A stretch of DNA of 64,000 bases from Streptococcus sp. LPB0220. Its GTDB lineage: Bacteria; Bacillota; Bacilli; Lactobacillales; Streptococcaceae. The notes beneath the pieces are model-generated. The model was not told the origin of the DNA. It saw only the letters and a program-made list of their open reading frames with translations, and searched no databases. This document shows, piece after piece, positions 35,802-43,931 of this stretch; within the stretch, counting starts at the first letter, position 1; each line of letters starts with the position of its first letter. The stretch spans positions 1,348,001 through 1,412,000 of the forward strand of contig NZ_CP044230.1 in assembly GCF_008727815.1 (NCBI RefSeq), read 5' to 3'. The position numbers were made by a program, and so were the translations under genes.

Positions 35802-38023
35802 GAGGCCTGTCCTGTCAGATAATCATAGATTTCACGAACTGTCCCAAGAGCCATCAATTCCTGCTCTTTCACCGTTTGTTTGAGATTTTGGTAGATGGTG
35901 CTTTCAGCGATTTCTCGTTTTTCTGCTGTTTTATTGACCTTCATAATGCCATTTTCAATGGTCACAAAGCCCAACTCTTGGAAGATCTGGATCATTTTGA
36001 CCAATAGGATCTGCTGGATCTTGAGATAGGTTGCTAGTTCTTTGAGTTTGTAACGAACATCGAACTCTGGGTATTGATAAATGGTTTTATAGAGTTTGGC
36101 ATACTGGTCCCTGCTACCGTAGCCTGTCAGATAGTAGGCTTTGGCGATCTCATTTTTGAAATAGACAGCCTGGAAATCATGCTCTTGGAAGATTTGCCGT
36201 AGTTGTTCTAAATCCTCAGGGATATTTCCAACTACAACCGCGGATGTCCCTGTCAAATCTGGCAGTTCTTTAGTAAAATCAAGAATGGGAACACCTGCGG
36301 GGAGGCTGGCATTTTTAGAGCGGATATTAAAGAGCTGCACACCATCCACACGCGCATCAACCAGCATGAGCTGGAGGGTCGTTTGACCATTCCATTGGTT
36401 GACCGACAACTGCACAGCTAGCTCTAGGTCTTGCGCTTGCGCAAACTCTGACTCTAAGCTTCCCAAGCCAAAGGCAACCACCTCAAAGGTCGCATCTTCT
36501 TGAGAAATTTTGAGTTTCAAGTGGGTATTGCCAGCTCCCATCGAGCGTGCCCCTTCTACCTTGAAATTACGGACTAGAAAGACGGGCTTTTTATTGTCCA
36601 TGCCAAATGGACTCAAGCGATCAAAGCTTTTCAAGGTCTCAAGCGTTAGTTCTGTTAGATGCAGTTCCTCGTCGATGGCTAGGGTGGACTTGCTGCTGAG
36701 ATCAATCTCTTGCTCTGCAATGTAATCCGTAAGAGCCTGAGACAGGGCAGGAAGTTGGTCCACCTCCAGCGTCATTCCTGCTGCACCGGCATGTCCTCCA
36801 AAGGCGACAAAGAGCGACCGGTGAGGATCGAGGGCCTCAAAGATATTGACCGACTCAGGACTCCGAGCGCTTCCTTTAGCCCGCCTATCTTCAATACTTA
36901 AAACAACAACTGGCTGATGAAGCTCTTCTAATAGACGGCCGGCGACAATACCAAGGACCCCTGGATTCCAGCCTTCCTTGGCTAAGACCTGGGCGGATAA
37001 GCTTGGATCGACCATGGTTTTGGCTTCGTCATAGATAGCTTGGACGATCTCTTTTCGTTCTTCATTCTTTTGATGAATCATGAGGGCAATCTCGTGTGCC
37101 TCTTCATCGTCAAAACCAGTCAGTAGTTCGATAGCTGGATTAGGGTCATCGAGGCGTCCAAGGGCATTGAGACGAGGAGCAATCTGAAAACCAACTGTTT
37201 CTTCATTGACATCCTCCGGACGAATCCCTGCGATCTCCAAGAGCTCCTGCAAGCCCATGCGCTGGGTATGTTGGAGAACACCCAGACCGTATTTGACCAG
37301 AATCCGATTCTCATCTGTCAGGCTCACCATGTCAGCAATGGTCCCAATTGCTACCAGGTCTAAGAGATCGACTGGTACTTCCTCTAGGAGGGCACAGGCC
37401 AACTTAAAGGCCACACCACATCCTGCTAGATAATGGAAGGGATAATCCGCATCAGGATGCTCCGGATGGATGATCGCATAAGCATCCGGTAAAACCTCTG
37501 GCATAGAGTGGTGGTCGGTCACGATAACATCAACTCCCATCGCTTGGGCCATGGCAATTGCTTGATTGCCCGCGACCCCATTGTCCACCGTGACAATCAG
37601 GGAAATACCTTGCTGCTCGATAAAGTATTTGTAGACACTCTCATTGGGACCGTAGCCGTCTGTGAAGCGGTTGGGTAGGTAGACTTGCACCTCTGCACCC
37701 GTCTGCTCCAAGGTTTCCTTCATAATGGAGGCCGAGGTCATCCCATCCGCATCATAGTCTCCGTAGATGAGGATCTGCTCATAATCTTCGATGGCCCGTC
37801 GGATGCGCTCCACTGCCTTGTCCATATCATGGAGCAAATAAGGGTCGTGTAGCTTTTCCAGCTTGGGTTCTAAAAAGTCTTCTAAATCCTCTTTGGTCTG
37901 AATGCTACGCTCATACAGTAAGGTTGCTACGGACGCTTCTAGGCCTGCTTTTTTAGCAAGGGCTAAAAAGGCCTCATCTGCACTTGGCGAAGCTAACTGC
38001 CAATCGTATTTTGAAGTGATCAT
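35798..38023 (-). CDS. recJ: Single-stranded-DNA-specific exonuclease RecJ
   Basis: 741 residues. DHH-family motifs: ILIYGDYDADGMTSA, VTDHHSMPE, AGCGVAFKLA; DHHA1 domain with FGGHAGAAGMT; OB-fold region and a C-terminal streptococcal extension. 5'-3' ssDNA exonuclease in recombination and mismatch repair. Complete. Upstream is an integrated island whose left end lies in its promoter. Confidence 0.94.
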   Translation of the reverse strand: MITSKYDWQLASPSADEAFLALAKKAGLEASVATLLYERSIQTKEDLEDFLEPKLEKLHDPYLLHDMDKAVERIRRAIEDYEQILIYGDYDADGMTSASIMKETLEQTGAEVQVYLPNRFTDGYGPNESVYKYFIEQQGISLIVTVDNGVAGNQAIAMAQAMGVDVIVTDHHSMPEVLPDAYAIIHPEHPDADYPFHYLAGCGVAFKLACALLEEVPVDLLDLVAIGTIADMVSLTDENRILVKYGLGVLQHTQRMGLQELLEIAGIRPEDVNEETVGFQIAPRLNALGRLDDPNPAIELLTGFDDEEAHEIALMIHQKNEERKEIVQAIYDEAKTMVDPSLSAQVLAKEGWNPGVLGIVAGRLLEELHQPVVVLSIEDRRAKGSARSPESVNIFEALDPHRSLFVAFGGHAGAAGMTLEVDQLPALSQALTDYIAEQEIDLSSKSTLAIDEELHLTELTLETLKSFDRLSPFGMDNKKPVFLVRNFKVEGARSMGAGNTHLKLKISQEDATFEVVAFGLGSLESEFAQAQDLELAVQLSVNQWNGQTTLQLMLVDARVDGVQLFNIRSKNASLPAGVPILDFTKELPDLTGTSAVVVGNIPEDLEQLRQIFQEHDFQAVYFKNEIAKAYYLTGYGSRDQYAKLYKTIYQYPEFDVRYKLKELATYLKIQQILLVKMIQIFQELGFVTIENGIMKVNKTAEKREIAESTIYQNLKQTVKEQELMALGTVREIYDYLTGQAS

Positions 38024-38048
38024 CTAGCTTTTGGTCTCCTCTTTTTCT

Positions 38049-38063
38049 TATCTGAATATTATA
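38049..38063. other. Candidate left attachment core (attL) of the island
   Basis: TATCTGAATATTATA here is repeated exactly and in direct orientation at 50775-50789, just beyond the integrase terminator. It covers the recJ -10 box (TATAAT on the minus strand). Confidence 0.5.
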
Positions 38064-38086
38064 TCACATTGCATAATATAGTTGAA
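38058..38086 (-). promoter_or_regulatory. Promoter of recJ
   Basis: Minus strand TTCAAC, 17 bp, TATAAT with TG extension. If the attachment core is at 38049-38063, the -35 part is supplied by the island. Confidence 0.6.
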
Positions 38087-38163
38087 ATTAATTCGTAAAA
38101 ACCCCATAAAATAAGCATTTTCGGGCTATCTACTATTCAATTATACCGACTTAAACAGTTCAC

Positions 38164-38178
38164 AAAGTTCCTAAAAAG
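38164..38178. repeat. 15-bp direct repeat, island left end
   Basis: AAAGTTCCTAAAAAG, exact copy at 50692-50706 across the integrase stop codon. Flanked here by two GTTCACAAA 9-mers. Either an integrase arm site or an alternative attachment core. Confidence 0.5.
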
Positions 38179-38216
38179 TTCACAAAAAAATACCCCGTAG
38201 GGTATCTATTAAATAA

Positions 38217-38263
38217 TGAGTTCAGTAGGCAAGATTTAGCACCCTCACACGGTGCTTTTTTTT
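38217..38263 (+). terminator. R element 1: conserved motif plus terminator
   Basis: CAGTAGGCAAG then hairpin AGCACC / GGTGCT and eight Ts. First of three related elements (others at 40849 and 42665). The remaining bases to the next gene (38264-38420) hold nothing recognisable. Confidence 0.7.
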
Positions 38264-38420
38264 ATCAAGTATCATAGCCAGCATATGCCTATTCTCAGTG
38301 TAGTTTGTTCAATATTTGTAAAATATAATAAAACGCTTTATTGGCTCACTTAATTCATTAGCAATAAACAAACAGTGATTTCACCTCACTATTTCTTTTT
38401 AAAATAAGGATAAGATTATC

Positions 38421-38747
38421 CTACTTGTCTGATTCGTTAGCATTTTTTCCAAAAAGATAACCTGTCAATGAAAAAATTAATACTTTAATAACTTCTATAG
38501 CATTACTTGCTATATCAGATATTTTTCCACCATGACAAAAAGTTTCCAATAAATAAATTGCCATTATCAATCCAAGACAAATAATAAGTAGCCAGTGTCC
38601 TTTAATTGTATTATAGGTTTCCTTATTAATTTTTCTTTCAAGTATACTTGTTGCAAAATTATCATTTGCTTCTTTTTTTTGTTGTTGTGAAAACTTAGTA
38701 TTAGGAACATCAATTTCTGTTGTTAATTTATTTACTTCGTTAGGCAA
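38421..38747 (-). CDS. Small two-helix membrane protein, candidate PanT toxin
   Basis: 108 residues: hydrophilic N-terminal half (to about 52), then two membrane helices (GHWLLIICLGLIMAIYLLETF and ASNAIEVIKVLIFSLTGYLF). Not a family I recognise by sequence. It overlaps the upstream Panacea-domain gene by 8 bp, the arrangement of PanAT toxin-antitoxin pairs, in which several of the known toxins act on membranes. Toxicity is inferred only from this pairing. Confidence 0.6.
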   Translation of the reverse strand: MPNEVNKLTTEIDVPNTKFSQQQKKEANDNFATSILERKINKETYNTIKGHWLLIICLGLIMAIYLLETFCHGGKISDIASNAIEVIKVLIFSLTGYLFGKNANESDK

Positions 38748-39195
38748 TATAAGGCTCCTCTTGGAATATGTTACTGTCCTCTAAATATGGTTCATCATTT
38801 ATATTAGCTTTGTACCACGCAGTACCTGGTTGATGTGTCATTTCAGATAATCTTATACCATCAATCATTCCATAAGTTTTCCAAACATTATCAAAAATCT
38901 TTTTCACTACTGAACCTGCGGGGAGAGCAATAGTACTATACTTGTTATTTTCAAAATAGTAAAATTCTTTGATATGATTTGCACGATATTTTTTAAATAC
39001 GTTATAAACACTTCTAAGAACAGGGCCATACTGCCAAGTCTCAAAACGTTCGTCAAAAAGTTTTTCTTGCGTCTCTTTTAAATAATCTTTGTAGAAAATA
39101 TAGATCAATTTCTGTAACTTCATCGGCGTAATATCAATATCTTCTGACTTTGCTCTGTCAAGAAACGTATTTGCTACATCTAAAGCTGAAATCAT
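38740..39195 (-). CDS. Panacea-domain protein (DUF4065, SocA/GepA type), candidate PanA antitoxin
   Basis: 151 residues covering one Panacea domain: MISALDVANTFLDRAKSEDIDITPMKLQKLIYIFYKDYL … ERFETWQYGPVLRSVYNVFKKY, the conserved KLQKLIY and WQYGPV motifs. Panacea proteins are antitoxins paired with varied toxins and are frequent on phages and islands. GGAGG before the ATG. Its upstream region was hit by IS copy 2, which inserted next to a TATAAT box. Confidence 0.75.
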   Translation of the reverse strand: MISALDVANTFLDRAKSEDIDITPMKLQKLIYIFYKDYLKETQEKLFDERFETWQYGPVLRSVYNVFKKYRANHIKEFYYFENNKYSTIALPAGSVVKKIFDNVWKTYGMIDGIRLSEMTHQPGTAWYKANINDEPYLEDSNIFQEEPYIA

Positions 39196-39348
39196 TTTAT
39201 ACCTCCTCCTTTGATTACATCAAAATACTCAACAAAGAGATCGATGTTCACTATAATCATTTTTTTGTTAAATGAGTACATTAAAAAATTAAAATACCCT
39301 CACTGTAATTATATCACTGTACTGACCCCAAAAAGTTAGACAAATAAT

Positions 39349-40185
39349 TTAAGTTAAGGATTTAGTCCTGTATTGCACAGGACTAAGTCCTTTTAGTTTT
39401 ACCTTAATTCGTTTGTTGTTGTAATAGTCAATATAGTTTACAATAGCTTGTTCCAATTGGTTAAGTGACTTAAATGTATTCTCGTAACCATAAAACATTT
39501 CCGATTTCAAAATGCCAAAGAAGGATTCCATCATGCCGTTGTCTGGGCTGTTTCCTTTACGTGACATGGACGGTTGAATTCCTTTATCCTCTAAAAAACG
39601 ATGATAATACTGGTGTTGATACTGCCATCCTTGATCACTATGAAGAATTGTATTTGTGTAATGATTCTCAGTAAAGGCCTGGTCTAACATAGCTTTCACT
39701 TGTTCTAAATTCGGTGAAGTCGAAAGATTATAGGCGATAATTTCGCTATTAAAACCATCTAAAACTGGCGATAAATAAAGTTTTTGATTGCTTGCTGGAA
39801 TGGCAAACTCGGTCACATCTGTGTAGCACTTTTCCATTGGCTTGGTTGCTTCAAATTGGCGTTGAATAAGATTATCTGCTTTCTTACCAATCTCTCCTTG
39901 GTATGAAGAATACTTCCGTTTACGACGAATACGAGCACTTAAACCAAGGACCTTCATCAGACGTTGGACCTTCTTATGATTCACTACAAAACCACGATTC
40001 CTCAATTCAAGAGTCATTCGACGATAGCCGTAATTCCCTTTATGCTCAGTAAAAATAGATTGAATTTCAACTTTAACATCATAATCCTTATCGCTTTGAT
40101 CGAGCTGTTTTAAATGATAATAATAAGTTGAACGGGCAAGCTTAATAATCTTTAGAAGAATCTCTAAAGCAAACTCTGTTACCAA
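39349..40185 (-). CDS. IS3-family transposase OrfB (IS copy 2)
   Basis: 278 residues, identical to the OrfB of copy 1, with the full DDE set ([21 protein letters not shown]). Confidence 0.93.
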   Translation of the reverse strand: MVTEFALEILLKIIKLARSTYYYHLKQLDQSDKDYDVKVEIQSIFTEHKGNYGYRRMTLELRNRGFVVNHKKVQRLMKVLGLSARIRRKRKYSSYQGEIGKKADNLIQRQFEATKPMEKCYTDVTEFAIPASNQKLYLSPVLDGFNSEIIAYNLSTSPNLEQVKAMLDQAFTENHYTNTILHSDQGWQYQHQYYHRFLEDKGIQPSMSRKGNSPDNGMMESFFGILKSEMFYGYENTFKSLNQLEQAIVNYIDYYNNKRIKVKLKGLSPVQYRTKSLT

Positions 40186-40697
40186 TCCTCGGACAATTTC
40201 CGTTTTTCTTCTTGCTCTTTTTCGTCCCTCAATCGGAGTTCTCTCAACTTTTTTAGAACCGCATTCTCCGCTCTCAAGTACTCATTTTCTGCTTGAAGAC
40301 GTTCTAGTTCTGTCATCTCTTCGGGTTTCTTCTTTGGCTTACGTCCCATTTTAGGTATCCTTCCTCTTGTTTTCTCAACAATAGTATACCCGTTTTTCTT
40401 ATATTGTGCTATCCAATTATGCAACATTCCAACACTTGGAAGAGCATAATCTAGAGATACCTTTATTTGTGAACGACTTTCAAGCAGAACTTTATCAATG
40501 ATTTCTTGTTTTAGTTCGGGAGAATAGTAACAATTCTTTCCTTTTTTGACGATTTCTATTCCATAACGATCAATCAATTTAATCATGTACTTAAGATTAG
40601 AAATGTTTATCCCAAATTGATTTGAAAGCTCTTTGAAGCTTCGCCCTTGTTTTTTATGTTCATAGATCTGAACTTTATCTTCATAAGTTAATTTCAT
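40179..40697 (-). CDS. IS3-family transposase OrfA (IS copy 2)
   Basis: 172 residues, identical to OrfA of copy 1. Slippery A-AAA-AAG is at 40248-40254 on the minus strand. Confidence 0.92.
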   Translation of the reverse strand: MKLTYEDKVQIYEHKKQGRSFKELSNQFGINISNLKYMIKLIDRYGIEIVKKGKNCYYSPELKQEIIDKVLLESRSQIKVSLDYALPSVGMLHNWIAQYKKNGYTIVEKTRGRIPKMGRKPKKKPEEMTELERLQAENEYLRAENAVLKKLRELRLRDEKEQEEKRKLSEDW

Positions 40698-40848
40698 AAT
40701 AAAAACACCCCAAAAGTTAGATTTTTTTCTGTCTAACTTTTGGGGTGCAGTTCACACACTACACATGTTTTTTCTTTTACAATTTTGATTTTTATAATAA
40801 TTTCTTAATTATTATAGTTGCCAATAAAAAAATGTTTAATAATCAGAT

Positions 40849-40965
40849 ACAAGGCAAGATCCGGCACCCTCACACGGTGCTTTTTTAATTTTCAAAAATG
40901 GTAGACAACCGCGCACCAATGGGTGCTCGACCGCCTACCACATAGTTAAATTATAGCATATCTTG
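40849..40965. repeat. R element 2: motif, terminator and double hairpin
   Basis: Plus strand GGCAAGATCC, hairpin GCACC / GGTGC with Ts, then a second structure: outer arms GGTAG (40900-40904) / CTACC (40935-40939), inner arms GCACC / GGTGC around AATG. Read on the minus strand, TGCTATAAT (extended -10, about 40954-40962) precedes this double hairpin, which ends in ATTTTTG: a possible very short RNA. The same block is at 42665-42780. The remaining bases to 41218 hold no gene I can support. Confidence 0.7.
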
Positions 40966-41218
40966 ACCGTTTTTTCATGTAAAACAGGGTTTATATTATT
41001 GCCAATGATCTATAAACTCAAGTAAAGCTCTTTCCTTGCGCCTGTGATAGTTACTGCTTGAAATAGAAAATATTAAAAATTTATACCCATATTTTGCTTT
41101 AAAGGCTTAAGTGCTCTTTTTTATGAGAAATTGAAATCATCTCAGCATGTCAAGATTAGTAATTATAAATATAATAAATGACTAATCTATAAGTTTTTTC
41201 TCACATAGGTAATTTATT

Positions 41219-41416
41219 TCAATTTACGTCTTCTCTATCCATATTTGGATAGATTTTTTCATTGTTTATTATAAAATCTAAACATTCAATACAGGATTGT
41301 AAGTGAAACAATTCAATTCCTATAAATTCTCTGGATTGAGAGTTTAGTATTTCTTCACAATAGCGTTTTAAATGCCAAATGGTTTTTCTAATTTTTTCTT
41401 CTTTTAAATTAATCAT
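41219..41416 (-). CDS. Possible small protein of unknown function
   Basis: 65 residues, helical and charged (MINLKEEKIRKTIWHLKRYCEEILNS…). No clear ribosome site before the ATG, no recognised family. Lies in the cargo slot between R elements 2 and 3. Could be a chance frame. Confidence 0.35.
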   Translation of the reverse strand: MINLKEEKIRKTIWHLKRYCEEILNSQSREFIGIELFHLQSCIECLDFIINNEKIYPNMDREDVN

Positions 41417-41766
41417 AGGTTAATTGTACAGTAATTTATAATTTCATTGTCTTGATTGAGCTATTTGGTAGGAAATATAAACTATTTTGTTAAAAATATC
41501 AGGAATGGATTTTGGAAATAATCTATTCTGTAAAAAAATTATCTATTCGGAAAAGTAGAAGTGAATTTTCTTAAATACTTTGATTTTCTTAAATGTTTTG
41601 ATTTTTAAAAAATAATCTAAAACTATATTATAATCGAAAATGAAGTTTCGAGAAAATAAGTGTTTTTAGAAAGTTATTTTAGGTATTTTATAAAGTACAA
41701 TATTTCTTGCTTTAAATACTCACTAACTGGTATAATAATACTAAATGGTGAAATTAAGGAGAAATT
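41417..41766. other. AT-rich leader region of the lipoprotein gene
   Basis: No gene. Contains two tandem 18-bp units TTTTCTTAAAT-ACTTTGA and TTTTCTTAAAT-GTTTTGA (41566-41601) and the lipoprotein promoter. Confidence 0.55.
41707..41736 (+). promoter_or_regulatory. Promoter of the island lipoprotein gene
   Basis: TTGCTT, 18 bp, TATAAT with TG extension (TGGTATAAT). Confidence 0.7.
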
Positions 41767-42516
41767 ATGTTTAAAAAGGTAATATGTATAGTTCTTTCGA
41801 CAATTCTATTGGTGGGATGTTCTTCAAACTCAAAAAACACAAATTATGATAGTGAATTCCTTACCTCTTTATCAAAAGGGTTAGATAAAAGATGGAAGGA
41901 TACTGATAAATATCCAGATGAATCAGCAAAAAATTATAAATTATATATAAACGATGAATTAAATGAAGTTAAAGATTATGGTGATAAAAAATTCAAGAAT
42001 GATAAACTGAAAGAATTAGCTATCAGATATATCAATGTTCTTAAAGAGGGCAAGGAAATAGCTTCTAATTTTGGAGCAGATTCTTTTGAAGATCAGTGGA
42101 GTGAACATCAAAATAAACGTTATGAATTATTGGTTGAGATCAATAGTATTTCTGAAATTCCTGTACAAGATAAAGATGGATTAGGTGAAATACTGGCAGG
42201 CGGAAAAGAAGTAAAACGTGATAATGAAGTTCGTAAAGATTTAGAAAATATCATCAATTCTGCAGATTTTAAACAAGATGATAGTAATTCGTATTTACCA
42301 AAATACTCAGCAGTTGTTGAAAATACAACTGGATATGATATAGAGGCTTTAACTGTTGAAGTGAGTTTGTTTGATGAAAATGATGTCTTATACAATACAA
42401 CTTATATAAATGTAAACAATTGGAAAAAAGGTACAAAGGCTAAACTAGAGTTTCTTGATACTGATGACAAAGAAGGAACATACGAATTTTCATTGAAACA
42501 TTATGAAGTCAAGTGA
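41767..42516 (+). CDS. Island-encoded lipoprotein
   Basis: 249 residues. Lipoprotein signal with LVGC and lipidated Cys18, an acidic/lysine-rich helical middle (SLSKGLDKRWKDTDKYPDESAKNYK …) and a C-terminal beta domain (YSAVVENTTGYDIEALTVEVSLFDEND … YEFSLKHYEVK) that resembles FxLYD-type Ig-like domains. Surface lipoproteins carried by phages and satellites often block superinfection; that is an inference. AAGGAG precedes the ATG. AT-rich, own promoter. Confidence 0.75.
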   Translation: MFKKVICIVLSTILLVGCSSNSKNTNYDSEFLTSLSKGLDKRWKDTDKYPDESAKNYKLYINDELNEVKDYGDKKFKNDKLKELAIRYINVLKEGKEIASNFGADSFEDQWSEHQNKRYELLVEINSISEIPVQDKDGLGEILAGGKEVKRDNEVRKDLENIINSADFKQDDSNSYLPKYSAVVENTTGYDIEALTVEVSLFDENDVLYNTTYINVNNWKKGTKAKLEFLDTDDKEGTYEFSLKHYEVK

Positions 42517-42664
42517 TTCTCCGGTATTGTAAAAATTTGATGGCATAAGAGTTCTTTACAAGGCATTAATCCATGATTCTATGATAATTATTTTTTCTTC
42601 TATTCTCTTAGATTTTCTTGATATCTAAGCAAAAATAGAGCTTTTCAGCTCTACTATTTTACGA
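42517..42664. other. Gap after the island lipoprotein gene
   Basis: No gene. Contains a weak plus-strand hairpin TAGAGCT / AGCTCTA (about 42635-42653) that may end the lipoprotein transcript. Confidence 0.5.
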
Positions 42665-42782
42665 GTTCAGCAAGCAAGATCTAGCACCCCTCAAAGGGTG
42701 CTTTTTTTATCTTCAAAAATGGTAGGCGTCCGCGTACCAATGGGTACTCGAAAACCTACCACATATTCAATTATAGCATATT
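42665..42782. repeat. R element 3: motif, terminator and double hairpin
   Basis: Plus strand CAGCAAGCAAG, hairpin AGCACCC / GGGTGCT with Ts, then GGTAGG (42721-42726) / CCTACC (42755-42760) enclosing GTACC / GGTAC. Minus-strand TGCTATAAT follows as in element 2. The inner stem differs from element 2 at a pair (C-G to T-A) that keeps base pairing. From here to 43011 I see no supported gene. Confidence 0.7.
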
Positions 42783-43011
42783 TTATTATAAACAGTCCGA
42801 ATCTTATTGGAGTATAGGGAGTATTCGGAGTTTTCGGACGCCCTAAAAGAAAAAAAAACCGAATAGCTGAAAAAACTGACAAGATAGAGAAAATTAAAAA
42901 TGATAACAAGTTTTTTGAGTAACATTTTTCCCTATTGTGTTTAAAACCATAGCAAATGTTAGCATTTTTTTGTTTTTTCAGTGGGCCAATCACGCGCACT
43001 AATTATCTTTT

Positions 43012-43422
43012 CTATAAAATCTTCGCTAATCGTTCTTTTCCTTTTCTTAGGATCCGGTACATTGTTGGTACTGAAGTATCTATTTTTTCCGCCACATCCC
43101 AGTTCGGCAAGGCTCTGACATAGTATAAGTGTAATACTGTACGTTCTAACGCGTACGGGTTTTTATCGATCATTCTAACGCTTTCCAGACGTTCATTGAT
43201 AACCTTTTCTAGTCGTTCTTCCAAGTCTTCTTTCAACTTAATTGTAGAAACTATTTTGTTTTCAGCATTATTATTAGAACTTTTTTGAAGTGGTGAAGCG
43301 GAAAGATAACTACGCTTATATACCCCACTGTCAAGTGATTCTATTTCTAGTTTAAGCTCCTTTATTTCTTTATCTAGCCATTTTATATTTTCTAGCTTTT
43401 CAATTAATTGCTCTAATTCCAT
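43012..43422 (-). CDS. Phage-type sigma-like regulator (DUF1492 type)
   Basis: 136 residues: N-terminal coiled coil (LEQLIEKLENIKWLDKEIKELKLEIESL) and a C-terminal sigma-70 region 4-like helix-turn-helix (RTVLHLYYVRALPNWDVAEKIDTSVPTMYRILRKGKERLAKIL). This is the pattern of DUF1492/ArpU-like proteins near the end of streptococcal phage and satellite replication modules, where they are thought to control late expression. Confidence 0.7.
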   Translation of the reverse strand: MELEQLIEKLENIKWLDKEIKELKLEIESLDSGVYKRSYLSASPLQKSSNNNAENKIVSTIKLKEDLEERLEKVINERLESVRMIDKNPYALERTVLHLYYVRALPNWDVAEKIDTSVPTMYRILRKGKERLAKIL

Positions 43423-43454
43423 TTATGCCCCTGTCTTCTGAGTACTTTTTATCC

Positions 43455-43631
43455 TTATTGATAAATCACTAATAAGGTAGTCTGTACTGCCATATCTTCA
43501 CTACTGCCAAACGTTGCTTCTGAGATCTTCACATCCACCACTTGAACAGTGGCCATAAAGTCATTTACTTCTTGCTCAAATTCTTCTAATGATTGTTTAC
43601 AGCCACGGCGGATAAATAATTTTGTTTTCAT
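43455..43631 (-). CDS. Small phage-type protein (Cse60-like)
   Basis: 58 residues, MKTKLFIRRGCKQSLEEFEQEVNDFMATVQVVDVKISEATF … LLVIYQ, similar in plan to Cse60-family proteins (MKTK-F, VNxF, V-DIK). AAAGGAG 8 nt before ATG at 43631 decides the start; the frame extends upstream to 43709 into the iteron region without a site. Function unknown. Confidence 0.6.
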   Translation of the reverse strand: MKTKLFIRRGCKQSLEEFEQEVNDFMATVQVVDVKISEATFGSSEDMAVQTTLLVIYQ

Positions 43632-43674
43632 TTGTTTTTCTCCTTTTGTTTTAAATTTTAGACTTATTTCTAAA

Positions 43675-43927
43675 GGTAACTTGGTGGTAACCTGGTTGAT
43701 TCTAACCACGTTACCGCCAAAACCCTTGATATTACTGGATTGGTAACTAGGTTACTCGGGTAACGAGGTTTTCCTATACCCCTAATACTATTTTTTTACT
43801 TTATTTATTATTTTATTCTACCTCCCTTAAACCACGTTACCTACGTTACCGTATAGGGTAAAACCTTGGGGGAGTAGGGTTTAACCGGTAACTTGGTAGT
43901 ATGTTACCCCCTAGTTACCACGTTACC
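43675..43927. other. Iteron-type replication origin of the island
   Basis: Eleven exact GGTAAC/GTTACC hexamers plus one near-match in 253 bp: starts at 43675, 43686, 43710, 43742, 43751 (GTTACT), 43759, then 43836, 43845, 43887, 43903, 43914, 43922. Longer form CACGTTACC recurs three times. The two clusters flank an AT-rich stretch (about 43766-43830). It adjoins the Rep-type gene, the layout of satellite origins such as those of SaPIs. Confidence 0.8.
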
Positions 43928-43931
43928 TTTT

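Larger units (their letters stand above)
39318..40754 (-). mobile_element. IS3-family insertion sequence, copy 2 (1437 bp)
   Basis: Same length and ends as copy 1, inverted relative to it. Flanked by 3-bp direct repeats CAC (39315-39317, 40755-40757). Both proteins are identical to those of copy 1. Inserted 4 bp upstream of a minus-strand TATAAT (39308-39313) that, with the TG of the duplicated target, reads TGATATAAT toward the Panacea gene. Confidence 0.93.

Noticed and set aside
39331-39336. Hybrid promoter with an IS-borne -35 driving the Panacea gene
   Set aside because: The bases at the right distance (ACTTTT) do not resemble a -35 box; only the extended -10 is credible.
42691-42999. 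102-codon minus-strand frame overlapping R element 3
   Set aside because: It runs through the terminator and hairpin element, has no ribosome site and no recognisable protein character.
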